DNA of 64,000 nucleotides from Gemmatimonadetes bacterium 2013_60CM_65_52 (lineage in GTDB: Bacteria > Gemmatimonadota > Gemmatimonadetes > Gemmatimonadales > Gemmatimonadaceae). Shown piece after piece: positions 53,880 to 63,537 of this stretch (position 1 is the first letter of the stretch; each line of letters begins with the position of its first letter). The notes beneath the pieces are model-generated. The model ran no database searches. It had not been told where the DNA came from and saw only the letters and a program-made list of their open reading frames with translations. A program made the translations under genes and the position numbers. Location: positions 62,001 to 126,000 of the forward strand of contig NGFI01000004.1 in assembly GCA_002215645.1 (NCBI GenBank), written 5' to 3'.

Positions 53880-54849
53880 GCGGAGTCGCGCTGTCCGTAA
53901 GCGAGGCAATGACGTCAAAGCCCGCGACGTCGACGTCCCAGGTCATGCGATCGCCATATGGTGAGAGCGCGCGCGCCAGCTCGTCCTCGCGGCCATCGCG
54001 CGCGATCGCGAGCACGCATCCGCCTCCCGAAGCACCGAGCGCCTTGACGCCGAGCGCGCCCGCTGGTCCGGCGACGTCCACGATGGCGTCGATACGCGGC
54101 GTCGTGATGGACGGATGCAACGCGCGCTGATGAACCCACTGCTCGCCAAGGAGCGAGCCCAGCACATCGATGTCGGCGGCGCGCAGCGCGTTCGCCATCT
54201 CCACCGCGAGCTCACGCGTCCGCGCGAGCGCCTTCACGACCCTGGGCACGCCCGCGAGGTAGTCATCTCGTACCGCGGTGATCGTGGAGCCGGAGAGACG
54301 CGACTCGCCGGTGTAGAGAAGCACGCCTCTGCGCGCGATGTCGGCGCGGAGCTCGACGGACAGCGGAATGCGTTCGACGTCGACCGTGTCCGTGATGCGA
54401 AGGAGGAGCGCGCCACCGAATGCCGCGGCGAAGTGATCCTGCACGCCGCCGGGGACGCGCAGCTCCTCGACCTCGGTCGCTCGGCTGCGCAGGGCCAACG
54501 CATGCGGCTCGAGTGCTGCGCCGCCGAGTACGGCGAGTGCGCCGGCGAGGGCGACGCCGGCCGCGGATGAGCCGCCAAGTCCGGCACCGATGGGAAAGTC
54601 GCTGGCAACGTGCGCGTCCACACCGGAAAGCAACGACCGCCGAATGGCCGCCTGCACGAGCGCGTCGTCATCGAATGCCGGCGAGGGGGTGCCAGCGTGA
54701 GCGCCCTGGGAAACCGTCGCGGTGGCATACCGCGTAATCGCGATGTTGCAGACCGCGCCGCCCTCGCGCTCGCAGTACGGCGGCACGTCCGTCCAGCCGC
54801 CGGCAAAGTCGAGGCGAGTTGGCGCCCTGGCGACGAGCGCGCGCGTCAC
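53866..54849 (-). CDS. GHMP family sugar kinase
   Basis: The 327-aa protein has ARAPTRLDFAGGWTDVPPYCEREGG, the ATP-binding GHMP motif PIGAGLGGSSAAGVALAGAL and a C-terminal GASGGGCVLAI motif. The N-terminal pattern is closest to D-glycero-D-manno-heptose-7-phosphate kinase (HddA) or fucokinase-like enzymes rather than mevalonate or homoserine kinases. It starts with GTG 54849. No heptose pathway genes are adjacent, so the sugar is unknown. Confidence 0.85.
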   Translation of the reverse strand: MTRALVARAPTRLDFAGGWTDVPPYCEREGGAVCNIAITRYATATVSQGAHAGTPSPAFDDDALVQAAIRRSLLSGVDAHVASDFPIGAGLGGSSAAGVALAGALAVLGGAALEPHALALRSRATEVEELRVPGGVQDHFAAAFGGALLLRITDTVDVERIPLSVELRADIARRGVLLYTGESRLSGSTITAVRDDYLAGVPRVVKALARTRELAVEMANALRAADIDVLGSLLGEQWVHQRALHPSITTPRIDAIVDVAGPAGALGVKALGASGGGCVLAIARDGREDELARALSPYGDRMTWDVDVAGFDVIASLTDSATPHDDD

Positions 54850-54867
54850 CTCGATTCGCGGCCGAGG

Positions 54868-55536
54868 TTATTTCTTTTTCTTTGCCGGCTTGGCGCTCTT
54901 CGCTGCCGGCTTCGGCTTCGACGCGGGCTTTGCCGCGGGCTTGCTGGTCTTCGCGGGCGCCTTTGCCGGTGCCTTCGCGGCAGGCTTGGCCGGCTTGGGA
55001 GCCGGTTTGGCCGCGGCTTTCACCGGAGGAGGCGGCGGTGGTGGCGCAGGAGGCTTGACCACGGGACGCGGGCCTCCCGTGCGGAGCGAGAATGAGCCAG
55101 GACGCTGCGGCGGCGCGTTGAGCAACGCCGCGGCGTTCGCGGCGTCACGGGCGGCCTTGTCGACGGCAGCTTTATCGGCGGCGATCTTTGACGCGGTCGG
55201 CCGCCCCTTTTCGCTGGCGGGCTTCTTGGCGAAGGACTCCTCCGCCTCGCGAATGAGCTTGTCGGCTTCCTCCTGTGTCATCTGGCCGCGGCGCACCATG
55301 TACTGCACGAGGTCGCGGGCGCTCTCGATGGCGAAGCCGGCGAGTCCGGCGGCGGCGCTGATGACGTCCTTCATGGCGGAGGCTACCTTGCTTCCCGCCT
55401 CCTGGCTGATCAGCTGCGCACGCTCGGCCATTTCGGCCATCGTGTCTCGCATGTCAGCGCCGCGGTGACCTGGACCGCGTCGTGGCGCTGGAGGTGTTGC
55501 GGGCGCCTTCTCCTCCTCAGTGTCCTTATCCACCAT
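54868..55536 (-). CDS. phasin/histone H1-like Ala-Lys-Pro-rich protein
   Basis: The 222-aa protein has a helical N-domain (LISQEAGSKVASAMKDVISAAAGLAGFAIESARDLVQYMVRRGQMTQEEADKLI) typical of PhaF/phasin-like proteins. A proline block (PPAPPPPPPP) and an AKPA/KPA-repeat tail (PAAKAPAKAPAKTSKPAAK) follow, resembling histone H1 or PhaF. It may bind DNA and/or granules. ATG 55536 is used. Confidence 0.7.
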   Translation of the reverse strand: MVDKDTEEEKAPATPPAPRRGPGHRGADMRDTMAEMAERAQLISQEAGSKVASAMKDVISAAAGLAGFAIESARDLVQYMVRRGQMTQEEADKLIREAEESFAKKPASEKGRPTASKIAADKAAVDKAARDAANAAALLNAPPQRPGSFSLRTGGPRPVVKPPAPPPPPPPVKAAAKPAPKPAKPAAKAPAKAPAKTSKPAAKPASKPKPAAKSAKPAKKKK

Positions 55537-55650
55537 GGTGCCGGCCTGTTGTCTTTTCGCAGGGGAAACTGATCCCCGTTTCATTAGGAAGGCAGCCTGG
55601 CGACGCGCGAGGGCGCGGCGGTCGCCTGGGCGCCCGGAATTGTGGCGGCA

Positions 55651-55678
55651 AGTATATGATTTTTCGACAGCTACGCAA
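55651..55678 (-). promoter_or_regulatory. predicted promoter of the phasin-like gene
   Basis: TTGCGT (55673-55678) and TATACT (55651-55656) on the minus strand with 16-bp spacing, giving a ~110-nt 5' UTR. Confidence 0.45.
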
Positions 55679-55759
55679 GGTTTAATGATGCGCAGCGCGA
55701 ACCTCGCACGAGGGCAAATCCGCGCGTTTTCGCAGTGTGGAAGGCCAAGTCGGCTGCTA

Positions 55760-55788
55760 TTTACGCGCCTATATAACGGCACTATAGC
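55760..55788 (+). promoter_or_regulatory. predicted promoter of the CoA-transferase gene
   Basis: TTTACG (55760-55765) and TATAGC (55783-55788) with 17-bp spacing. The ATG is only 8 bp after the -10 box, so the transcript should be nearly leaderless. Confidence 0.55.
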
Positions 55789-55796
55789 GACAGAAT

Positions 55797-56882
55797 ATGC
55801 TCACTAGCGTCAAAGTGCTGGACCTCACGCGAGTGCTCGCCGGACCGCTCTGCACCATGATGCTCGGCGACATGGGCGCAGATGTCCTCAAGATCGAGCG
55901 TCCCGGCGAGGGCGACGAAACGCGCACCTGGGGCCCACCCTTCGACGCCCGGGGCGAAAGCGCCTACTATCTGAGCATCAATCGGAACAAGCTGAGTGCC
56001 GCGCTGGACCTCGATCTTCCCGGAGATCGGGCGGTTCTCGAGGGGCTGTTCGACGAAGCAGACGTCGTGGTGGAAAACTTCCGCCCCGGCACCCTGGAGC
56101 GGCGCGGTCTCGGCGCGGAACAGCTCCGAAGCCGGCATCCCCGACTCGTGTGGTGCACCATTGCCGGCTTCGCAGATGACAGCGGCCGGCCCGGATACGA
56201 CTTCGTCATTCAGGCCGAATGCGGCTGGATGTCCATCACGGGCGAACCGGATGGCGCGCCGATGAAGCATGGCGTCGCACTGGCGGACGTCATGGCCGGC
56301 AAGGACGCCGCGATCGCGGTCCTCGGTGCGCTCGTCGAGCGAGCGAGGACAGGAGCCGGCCGGTTCGTGCGTGTGTCACTCCAGGAGACCGCTGAAGCCG
56401 CACTCGTGAACGTGGCGCAGAATGCGCTCGTGTCGGACAAGCCGCCGCGCCGATGGGGCAATGCGCACGCGAACCTCGTCCCCTATCAGTTGTTCGAGGC
56501 GTCGGATCGCGCGTTCATCATCGCGGCGGGAAATGACGCGCAGTGGTTGGCGTGCGTGCGCGCACTCGGACTGTTGGATCTCGCGCATGACGAGTCGTTG
56601 CGCAGCAACGCCGGTCGCCTCGCGCACCGCGAGCGCGTGGTCACCGTAATTGCCGCGCGCGTGCGAGAGCGCTCCGCCGCCGAGTGGCGCGAAGCGCTCG
56701 ATGCGGCAGGCGTGCCGAATGGTGTCGTCCGCACGGTGCCCGAAGTGCTCGCCGAGCGGCCGGCGTCGATGTCGACGGGCATGCCGCCGAGCGTGCCGGG
56801 ACGCGTGCGTTACGCGCCGCCGACGCTGGGACAGCACACGCAGCTCGTGCGCGACCGCGGGTGGAAGGCCTTCAACGGATAG
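55797..56882 (+). CDS. CaiB/BaiF family III CoA-transferase
   Basis: The 361-aa protein begins VLDLTRVLAGPLCTMMLGDMGADVLKIERPGEGDETR, the family hallmark, with ADVVVENFRPGTLERRGLG and the catalytic-Asp region RPGYDFVIQAECGWMSITGEPDG. It moves CoA between carboxylic acids. The substrates cannot be predicted. It is slightly shorter than typical (~400 aa) but complete. Confidence 0.9.
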   Translation: MLTSVKVLDLTRVLAGPLCTMMLGDMGADVLKIERPGEGDETRTWGPPFDARGESAYYLSINRNKLSAALDLDLPGDRAVLEGLFDEADVVVENFRPGTLERRGLGAEQLRSRHPRLVWCTIAGFADDSGRPGYDFVIQAECGWMSITGEPDGAPMKHGVALADVMAGKDAAIAVLGALVERARTGAGRFVRVSLQETAEAALVNVAQNALVSDKPPRRWGNAHANLVPYQLFEASDRAFIIAAGNDAQWLACVRALGLLDLAHDESLRSNAGRLAHRERVVTVIAARVRERSAAEWREALDAAGVPNGVVRTVPEVLAERPASMSTGMPPSVPGRVRYAPPTLGQHTQLVRDRGWKAFNG

Positions 56883-57005
56883 TCCGTGACGCGGGTGTTA
56901 CGGCCGGTTCGGGCGACTCGTCTCATGAACGTGGCGACCCGATACGCGGCAAACGGCGGGACGGCGACCCTGTCCCGAGCGCGGAAAGTGCGTTACTCTA
57001 TCGTC

Positions 57006-57572
57006 GTGAGGACGACGGAGCCGGAACTGCTCGTTGATCAGGACGACTCTGATCAGCGCATCATTCAGCGCGTGCTGGCTGGTGAGCGCGACGAATTCAC
57101 CGTGCTGATCACCCGGTACAGCGATCCGCTGTATCGCCATGCGCTGTGCATGACGGGGAGCCCGGATGTCGCGGAAGACATCCTGCAACTGTCCTTCATC
57201 AAGGCATATCAGCATCTCGCGGAAGTGCGCGGCCGGTTCGACGCGTGGGTATTCAGGATCGTGGCGAACGGGTGCAAGGACTGGCTGAAGAACATCCGGC
57301 GCTCGCATCTCAGTTACGACGAGGACGATCAGCCTTCGGCGTATGCGACACCCGATGAGGACCTGGACCGTACAGAGCTCAGAACGGATCTCGACATCGC
57401 GTTGGCGTCCCTGCCGGCATCGCTGCGGGAAGCGTTCATCATGAAGCATGTCGAGGGGCGGTCGTACGAGGAGATGGCGGACTTGCTGGGAACCACGGTC
57501 GGTGCGTTGAAGATGCGTGTCCATCGCGCCCGCGAAGCGCTGCAGGCCTTACTCGAGGAGAAATACGCCTAA
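57006..57572 (+). CDS. ECF-type RNA polymerase sigma factor
   Basis: The ~188-aa protein has sigma region 2 (FTVLITRYSDPLYRHALCMTGSPDVAEDILQLSFIKAYQHL, with FDAWVFRIVANGCKDWLK) and region 4 (LDIALASLPASLREAFIMKHVEGRSYEEMADLLGTTVGALKMRVHRAREAL). GTG 57006 is chosen; the track start 56886 adds 40 residues with no homology. It is followed directly by a small membrane-anchored gene that is probably its anti-sigma factor. Confidence 0.88.
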   Translation: MRTTEPELLVDQDDSDQRIIQRVLAGERDEFTVLITRYSDPLYRHALCMTGSPDVAEDILQLSFIKAYQHLAEVRGRFDAWVFRIVANGCKDWLKNIRRSHLSYDEDDQPSAYATPDEDLDRTELRTDLDIALASLPASLREAFIMKHVEGRSYEEMADLLGTTVGALKMRVHRAREALQALLEEKYA

Positions 57573-57573
57573 C

Positions 57574-57993
57574 ATGTTCGACGAACTTCACTCTGACGGC
57601 ACGGGAGACGGTCGGAAGCGCGAGCGCCAGGTTCCTGAGCGCCCGCTGGCCGATCGCGAGGTGCCGCTCGGACCTCCGAGTGCCACGATCGCAGAGGCCG
57701 TGCATGCGTGGCTGGACGGTGAGACGCCGGAGCGCGACGCGCGCCGCGGCGACTGGTCGCGCGACGTGGAGTTCTGGAAGCGTCTCGATGACGATCTCGC
57801 GCGCCGCCGCCGGTTGCGCACGCCGGTCGGTCTGCAGGCGCGGATCATGGAGGCCATTCCGCAGCACACGCCGGTCCTGATCACGCCCTGGTGGCGGCGG
57901 GAGTTCGTCGTCACGCCGTCGAGCGCGCTGATCGCGGCGGCGACGCTGATGGCGGGAACGGCTGCGGTCACCTCGTTGGTGATGCGCTTCTAG
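57574..57993 (+). CDS. putative membrane-anchored anti-sigma factor
   Basis: The 139-aa protein has a soluble N-terminal part including ATIAEAVHAWLDGETPERDARRGDWSRDVEFWKRLD and one C-terminal membrane helix (SALIAAATLMAGTAAVTSLV). The size, one TM helix and position 1 bp after an ECF sigma gene fit an anti-sigma factor. No zinc HxxxCxxC motif is visible. Confidence 0.65.
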   Translation: MFDELHSDGTGDGRKRERQVPERPLADREVPLGPPSATIAEAVHAWLDGETPERDARRGDWSRDVEFWKRLDDDLARRRRLRTPVGLQARIMEAIPQHTPVLITPWWRREFVVTPSSALIAAATLMAGTAAVTSLVMRF

Positions 57994-58016
57994 TCACACA
58001 TCGCTGTCATGCTCGT

Positions 58017-58045
58017 GGCCGGCGCTTGATGCGCCGGCCTTTTTT
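58017..58045 (+). terminator. Rho-independent terminator
   Basis: GGCCGGCGC / GCGCCGGCC, 9-bp stem, 5-nt loop, followed by TTTTTT. It ends the sigma/anti-sigma operon. Confidence 0.92.
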
Positions 58046-58206
58046 GTGCCCATCATCAGTCTTCCTCTCGGAAGATGTCGTGCCACCCCTTAACGGAGTA
58101 CGATACCCCCGGAGCGCAAATAGCAGAGGTCGCTATAAGTGTGGGCTTAATAGAACTTGTATCGCCACGACGTGCGGGTCTCGAACAACGAGGAGAGCGA
58201 ATCGTC

Positions 58207-58272
58207 ATGATCGTGGGAGCGCAAGCTCCACACTTCGGGCAGTTGGAGCTCCTACCACGCGGTCGCGTTTGA
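58207..58272 (+). other. possible 21-codon ORF with Shine-Dalgarno
   Basis: GAGGAG lies ~10 nt before ATG 58207, which encodes MIVGAQAPHFGQLELLPRGRV. It is in the otherwise empty 459-bp gap between the terminator and the lipase. Coding is unproven. Confidence 0.2.
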
Positions 58273-58304
58273 AGTCTCTTAATGGTTCTCTAAAAACTCG
58301 TCGG

Positions 58305-58333
58305 TTGACTTAAGCATGATTACAGCCTAAACT
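58305..58333 (+). promoter_or_regulatory. predicted promoter of the lipase gene
   Basis: TTGACT and TAAACT with 17-bp spacing, the best sigma70-type match in the window. The 5' UTR to ATG 58505 would be ~165 nt. Confidence 0.6.
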
Positions 58334-58504
58334 GCGTAACCTGCGAGATGCGAACAAACCCTCTGGCCAGATGAGAGGGACGTTTTCATCCCACGTCGAT
58401 GCGGATGTGGCGGCACATGCCCGGTGGTTCCGTGGTGCACGGCATGCCGCTGTCCGAGACCCGCATCCACGATCGCACTCGATGAGTGCCAAGGATTCAA
58501 CGAC

Positions 58505-60787
58505 ATGTGTTCGTTTCCCTCCCGCCTGCGCCGGTGGCAATTGCCCGTGGCGAGAACAGCCATCTGCGCCCTCATGCTTGTCGCGTGTCGTGAACCGACT
58601 GCGATAATGATCCCCGATGACGCGGTTCCCGTACCCTCGGAGCCACGACTCGTCTATGAGTGCGTCGACCCGAGCCTCGGTTGCGTGAACCCCTATGACA
58701 CCCAGGTTAGCGCAGACATCACATTCAGCGTGCTGTACACGGCCACGCTCAGTACCTCCTTTCTGGATCCGGTGAGCGGGCAATACACCAATGTGCTCAC
58801 TGTCAATCCGCCCGACTTACATGTCCATGTCGACGCGGGATACATGACAAACGGCTCGGCAAAGATTACGACGTCATATTCCGATGGCGCTGATCAATCC
58901 ACAACGCTGCTGCCCCAAGTCATTCGTCAGGACCTGACTGGTAACCGGCTGACCGATATCAATCCGTTGGGGTATGCGCTGACGAATACCTCTCCCGATA
59001 GTATGAGTGCTACGCCCGTCATGAGTCTCGTAGGCTCGACCACCAACGGGAGTATCACGGCTGGCATTCTCGTGGACCTGACCGACACCGTGACCGTGAG
59101 TGGCTCCCTTGCCCCGGCGTTGCCGCCACAGGTCAAGGGGCGGCTCATACCGCAAGCGGCCGCTGTCGTCGTTCCAACGATGCGACCTGCAGCCGCGTTC
59201 GCCGCTGCAGATCAGGGAACGCCAACTGTCGCCGTCTTCAATGGCGCGAGTGTCCGGATACGCAAAATGTCTTCCGGCGTTCTGTCCGTTGCCGACGTCA
59301 ATGCAACGACCGCGAACAACGCGGGGACCGGGGGTACTAACCCATCGTCAGGCCAGCAGCATGTTCGCACGTTTCACAGGTCCGGAACTGCGTGGGTGAT
59401 CGACGAGGATCGCAGCGTCAGCGATGAGAGCACAGCCGACGGGCACCGGCACACCGAGCATGTGCTGTCGTATTCGAATGTCCATTGGAAACGCAATCGG
59501 TCGCAGGACTCGCTGAGACTTGCTGCCAGGCCGTCTCGCGATTGGATGCCCCTCCCACCTGAGTCCGCCACCGGCACCGGAGCGTTCGCATCCGTTGCTC
59601 ATGGTCCGTTTTCAGCACCAAAGGGACCGAGCGCTTTGATTGCATGTGACGATCAATGCGTCGGCGGCAGCGTACCGACGGGTCCCTCTCCGCTCGGCAG
59701 CGGCGCGCCATGTATCAACGATGTTGCCTGGACGATTAACAGCTCGAACGCTACGGTCAATCTCCTCTATCAGCACGGGTTTGCGAGCGCGGCGACGACG
59801 TGGTGTCAGATGAGCGACTACGTGCGCGCAAAATTTGTGGTCGGGTATGAACTCCGTCACTCGTTGACATGGCGCAATTCCTATGAGGATCAGGCGGCTG
59901 ATCTTGCAGGCCGGCTTCAAGCCGACGTTGCCGGCACGCAGACCGGTGTTCCGCGCACGGGGCCATATGTGCTTGTGGGACATAGCAATGGCGGTATAGT
60001 CAACCGCTACATGGCGCAAAATCTGAGCGATCCATCCACGATTCTTGGTGTGGTGTCGGTCAGCAGCCCGCACGCCGGGGCGTATCTTGCCAATATCGGT
60101 CAAGGAGTTCTCACAGGGGCTCTTGCGGTGCCCCTAGCGTCCGCCGAGTTCGGTTGCAGTGTGGCAGGGGCATATGTTTGCAGTCGGAGTGGCACGCTTA
60201 CGGCATCACTCCTCGCCGCGATCGCACCGATTCTGGCGGACAACACGGTGCCCGTGCTTCAGGAGATGGGGACCAATGCCCCGTTTCATAACACGATCAA
60301 CGCGCGCGGCGACGCGACCTACCGGGTCGCGGGCGTCCAGAATCAAATCTGGAACCGCTGGACGTTGTGGCGGGTCCTTGGCGACTATCAGCAATGCGTA
60401 CCACAGCCCTACATACCCTGCGACGACTACAGTCGCCGGTATGTGAACGCGGTCGATAAGACCTATCATCAATACATCGATTGCTCGGTTATCACAGGCC
60501 TCTTCGGATTTATCTGGGCGCCGTCGTGGTCTGCCTCGATCGGATGCGCGAAAAACGCTGGCACACTCGTGGCCATCGACTATGCCTACCGACATCTCTC
60601 GGTCGGCAGTGGATCGGGAGACGGAGTCGTTCCGCTCTCGTCGCAGTACTTTCCGGGAGCTCCGGCGACCAGTCAGTACCTTGTTCCTGACTCCGACTCT
60701 CACCTTGGGGAGACGAAGTCCCAGCTTACGGCGGGTGGAATCGTGCGTGCGCTTAACCAGACAATGAACGTCCCTATTGCCCAATGA
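58505..60787 (+). CDS. secreted alpha/beta-hydrolase, lipase-like lipoprotein
   Basis: The 760-aa protein has a lipoprotein-type signal (RLRRWQLPVARTAICALMLVAC). A ~400-residue N-terminal region is of unknown fold, Thr/Ser-rich and beta-like. A lipase domain follows: LLYQHGFASAATTW, nucleophile motif VLVGHSNGGIVNRYMA near residue 490, Asp in GSGSGDGVVPLSSQ near 704 and His in DSDSHLGE near 731, a complete Ser-Asp-His triad. It probably hydrolyses esters at the cell surface. AAGGA lies 8 nt before ATG 58505. Confidence 0.85.
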   Translation: MCSFPSRLRRWQLPVARTAICALMLVACREPTAIMIPDDAVPVPSEPRLVYECVDPSLGCVNPYDTQVSADITFSVLYTATLSTSFLDPVSGQYTNVLTVNPPDLHVHVDAGYMTNGSAKITTSYSDGADQSTTLLPQVIRQDLTGNRLTDINPLGYALTNTSPDSMSATPVMSLVGSTTNGSITAGILVDLTDTVTVSGSLAPALPPQVKGRLIPQAAAVVVPTMRPAAAFAAADQGTPTVAVFNGASVRIRKMSSGVLSVADVNATTANNAGTGGTNPSSGQQHVRTFHRSGTAWVIDEDRSVSDESTADGHRHTEHVLSYSNVHWKRNRSQDSLRLAARPSRDWMPLPPESATGTGAFASVAHGPFSAPKGPSALIACDDQCVGGSVPTGPSPLGSGAPCINDVAWTINSSNATVNLLYQHGFASAATTWCQMSDYVRAKFVVGYELRHSLTWRNSYEDQAADLAGRLQADVAGTQTGVPRTGPYVLVGHSNGGIVNRYMAQNLSDPSTILGVVSVSSPHAGAYLANIGQGVLTGALAVPLASAEFGCSVAGAYVCSRSGTLTASLLAAIAPILADNTVPVLQEMGTNAPFHNTINARGDATYRVAGVQNQIWNRWTLWRVLGDYQQCVPQPYIPCDDYSRRYVNAVDKTYHQYIDCSVITGLFGFIWAPSWSASIGCAKNAGTLVAIDYAYRHLSVGSGSGDGVVPLSSQYFPGAPATSQYLVPDSDSHLGETKSQLTAGGIVRALNQTMNVPIAQ

Positions 60788-60823
60788 ACGAGACTCGTCT
60801 CGAGGTTCGAACGGCTTTCAAAG

Positions 60824-61996
60824 ATGACGAGTAACGCAAGAGTGTCGGCGACACGGAACGCGCCGTGTCGCCGCCGACCGGTGTTGGCTGGTCTCGGCTG
60901 TCTGGTGCTCTGTGCGCCGTTACTCGCCTCCGCGTGCAAGAGCGATGGGGCGCTCGGGCCAGATGGCACGGGCGGATTCGTCCCCATTTGGAGCAGCCCA
61001 CCGACCATGGCGGGCGGCGATTGGATCGGCGGCACGCCCGCCGTCGATGGGGGGCGGGTCTTCGTCCAGGAGGCGTACAATCTCGTGGGCCTGGATGCGG
61101 CGACCGGTCGCCGGCTCTGGTCACGACGCATTCGGATCGCGCCGTCCCCAGGGCCCACGACGTTGCTGGCGGCGAGCGGTCGGGTGTTTGTGTCGGAAAC
61201 GGACTCCATCATGGCCGTGGACGCGGCGACCGGCGCGACGATCTGGAACGTGCATCCGGATTCCCAGACGGTGATCGCCCCGGCGCTGGATGACGCGAGC
61301 TTCTACACCGGGCAGCGCGGGATCCCGGTCGTATATGCCGTGGCGCGCGACAATGGTGCCATCCGGTGGAAGGTGAATGTCGGCGTCGGGTACACGTTTC
61401 CGGCGCATGTGCATGGTGTGGGGGTGTCTGGTGACACGGTCTATGCGGCGCTCGAGCGATACCTGAACATCAATGGCGCTGTGGTCAGCGGCGTCCTGGT
61501 GGCGCTCGATCGGCGGGATGGCCACGAATTGTGGCGCTATGAAACGCCGGGTACCCATGATTTTCTCAGAGGCGCCCCCGTGCCCATTGGCCGTGTTGTG
61601 CTCGTAAGTGATTTCTACAGCGGCGACGTTGTCGCCGTGGACGTCGTCACGCACAGAGAGGCGTGGCGTACACCCGCCGGCGGTCCAGATGGCACTTATG
61701 TCGTCGGGCAGACCGTGTTCGTCGCCGGAGTGGACCACCAGGCGCGAGCGCTTGATCTGGCTACCGGGTCCGTCAAATGGACCGCGGATACCGAAGGGTC
61801 CGACCTTGGGTATGGCTCCTGTGGCGCGAACTTCATGGTGAGTGCGTTTGTCCTACGTCGATTCGACGGCGCGACGGGCAAGATAACTGGGCGGTCCGGG
61901 CTCGGCGGAGCGGGTGGATTCGTGTCGTACATTGCGACGGATGGAACACGCGGGTACGTCACGGGCACCAACGGCGTCTTTGCATTTCCCTGCTGA
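60824..61996 (+). CDS. PQQ-like beta-propeller lipoprotein
   Basis: The 390-aa protein has a lipobox (CLVLCAPLLASAC) and repeated propeller blades with the signature LVGLDAATGRRLW, MAVDAATGATIW, VALDRRDGHELWRYE and ALDLATGSVKWTAD. BamB- and PQQ-dehydrogenase-like propellers of this kind usually act as binding scaffolds. It is 36 bp after the lipase gene and probably in the same operon. Confidence 0.85.
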   Translation: MTSNARVSATRNAPCRRRPVLAGLGCLVLCAPLLASACKSDGALGPDGTGGFVPIWSSPPTMAGGDWIGGTPAVDGGRVFVQEAYNLVGLDAATGRRLWSRRIRIAPSPGPTTLLAASGRVFVSETDSIMAVDAATGATIWNVHPDSQTVIAPALDDASFYTGQRGIPVVYAVARDNGAIRWKVNVGVGYTFPAHVHGVGVSGDTVYAALERYLNINGAVVSGVLVALDRRDGHELWRYETPGTHDFLRGAPVPIGRVVLVSDFYSGDVVAVDVVTHREAWRTPAGGPDGTYVVGQTVFVAGVDHQARALDLATGSVKWTADTEGSDLGYGSCGANFMVSAFVLRRFDGATGKITGRSGLGGAGGFVSYIATDGTRGYVTGTNGVFAFPC

Positions 61997-62061
61997 GATC
62001 TGAGGCAGGGCGCCTGTCGGTGGTGCTCCTCCAGCCCCGATACTGCGGCGGATGGCGGCAT

Positions 62062-63537
62062 TTACATAATGTACCGATTCTTGATCCGGACGTCCTGACC
62101 CGACATCGGACTCTCGCCGAATCGATGGAATACCACGGTCGGCCGAAGCGCCGGCCGGATCATCTTCACTGATTCACGAAAGTCCTGATTCACGGCCGCC
62201 AGCTCCCGCAAGAGATCTGTCGTCGCCGCGTCACGATCCGCTGGCAGTGACACACCGCTATCCATTTCCAGCCATAACTCCAGCCGTTTGTTCGCGTCGG
62301 CATCCTCGTATGGGTGGAGCGCGAAGTTGGCAACGGTTCCTATCGTGTGTGCCAGATGAACCAACGCGTGCTGGACGTCCTCCGGCGTGACCTTGCATCC
62401 GTAGAAGGCGACGGATGAATCCTGACGGCCCCAATGGAACATCACCGGCAACGCCGTCGTGAGCCCCATCTGTTGCGCGTTCAGGCCGTGATCGAGCAGG
62501 ATCGGCTCCAACTCGGCGATCGTGCGGACTATGCCACGATCATGGAGGTTGTATCGAATCCGGGGGCTCACGTTCTCCAGCCGATTGATCGTGAACAGGA
62601 GACTGCGCTCGGCGTCGCTTTCGACGAACGTGTTCAGCGGATCGTACTGGAAAACCATCGGCAAGCCTTCGCTGCCATAGATATCGCCGCCAAGCCGTTG
62701 GTCCGACATGATCGACTCACGCAATGCCACGGTGAACGGCGTCTCGACGGCGAGGTTGATCTCCAGGTCCGACGCACCGAAGCACGAGATCGTCTTCCGG
62801 AAGCGCTTGTTCAAAGCCGCTCGCAGTGGTTCCGACATCCCTTCGCCGCCCACGACGGCCGAAACATCGTACGGCGACCAATCGAAGTCGGCCGTATCGA
62901 CCATCGACTTGAGAAACGGTGGATAGCCGGCGATCACGTACTTGTACTTCGGACCGAACAACTTGAGCGTGGCCAGTGCCTTGCCGGCATCTGGTCCGAC
63001 GGACTTGACGATGCATCGGTCGACCAACGACATCGACACGTTCATCCCCGTTGCCCACGGCCCCAGCGCGAAGCAGTTGAGCAGGATGAATCCCTCGTCA
63101 CCGAGTGTGGCGCGCGTGGAATACTGGATCAAGCGCCGCGTCGCCGCGCGCTCCGTCGCCCCGCGCACCCAGTTTGTCGCCGTCCCGCTCGAGCCGGACG
63201 ACTCGTCGATTACCGCGTCCCGCATCGGCAGGCGGCCGCCCTGGCACAGCATCTCAATTGGCCACTGGGCGATGTAGTTGTGCTTGTCCATGGGCGGGAT
63301 CTCCTCCAGGCGACGCGGGTCGGTGGCGCCGTGCCTCGCGAGAAATTCCTGATACGCTGGCACCGTCCGACGCGCGTGGTAGAAGGCAGCCGATGCGCGA
63401 CGGCGGCTGATCCATCCGCGCGTTGTACCGATCAGGCCGGGCGCGAAGAGCAGCCGGTAGCCGAACCACGATGCATTCGTCACATCACCGATCTTGCTCG
63501 CCGCGAAGCCAAAGGCCCTGTCGAAGAGCGGATTCAT
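62062..63537 (-). CDS. PaaK-like adenylate-forming enzyme
   Basis: The 491-aa protein resembles phenylacetate-CoA ligase: the AMP-binding SSGSSGTA loop at residues 113-120, PMDKHNYIAQWP before it, VVGGEGMSEPLRAAL, SCFGASDLEINLAVETP and RYNLHDRGIVRTIAEL. It activates a carboxylic acid as an adenylate. The absence of adjacent phenylacetate catabolism genes and its coupling to a nitroreductase suggest a biosynthetic role. Confidence 0.8.
   Translation of the reverse strand: MNPLFDRAFGFAASKIGDVTNASWFGYRLLFAPGLIGTTRGWISRRRASAAFYHARRTVPAYQEFLARHGATDPRRLEEIPPMDKHNYIAQWPIEMLCQGGRLPMRDAVIDESSGSSGTATNWVRGATERAATRRLIQYSTRATLGDEGFILLNCFALGPWATGMNVSMSLVDRCIVKSVGPDAGKALATLKLFGPKYKYVIAGYPPFLKSMVDTADFDWSPYDVSAVVGGEGMSEPLRAALNKRFRKTISCFGASDLEINLAVETPFTVALRESIMSDQRLGGDIYGSEGLPMVFQYDPLNTFVESDAERSLLFTINRLENVSPRIRYNLHDRGIVRTIAELEPILLDHGLNAQQMGLTTALPVMFHWGRQDSSVAFYGCKVTPEDVQHALVHLAHTIGTVANFALHPYEDADANKRLELWLEMDSGVSLPADRDAATTDLLRELAAVNQDFRESVKMIRPALRPTVVFHRFGESPMSGQDVRIKNRYIM

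Noticed and set aside
54890-55000. Possible DNA tandem repeat or minisatellite in the phasin-like gene
   Set aside because: The periodicity is explained by the AKPA/KPA codon repeats of the protein tail.
58075-58272. 65-aa ORF in the gap before the lipase
   Set aside because: No homology or ribosome site at its start; only the short 58207 frame inside it has a Shine-Dalgarno, and even that is weakly supported.
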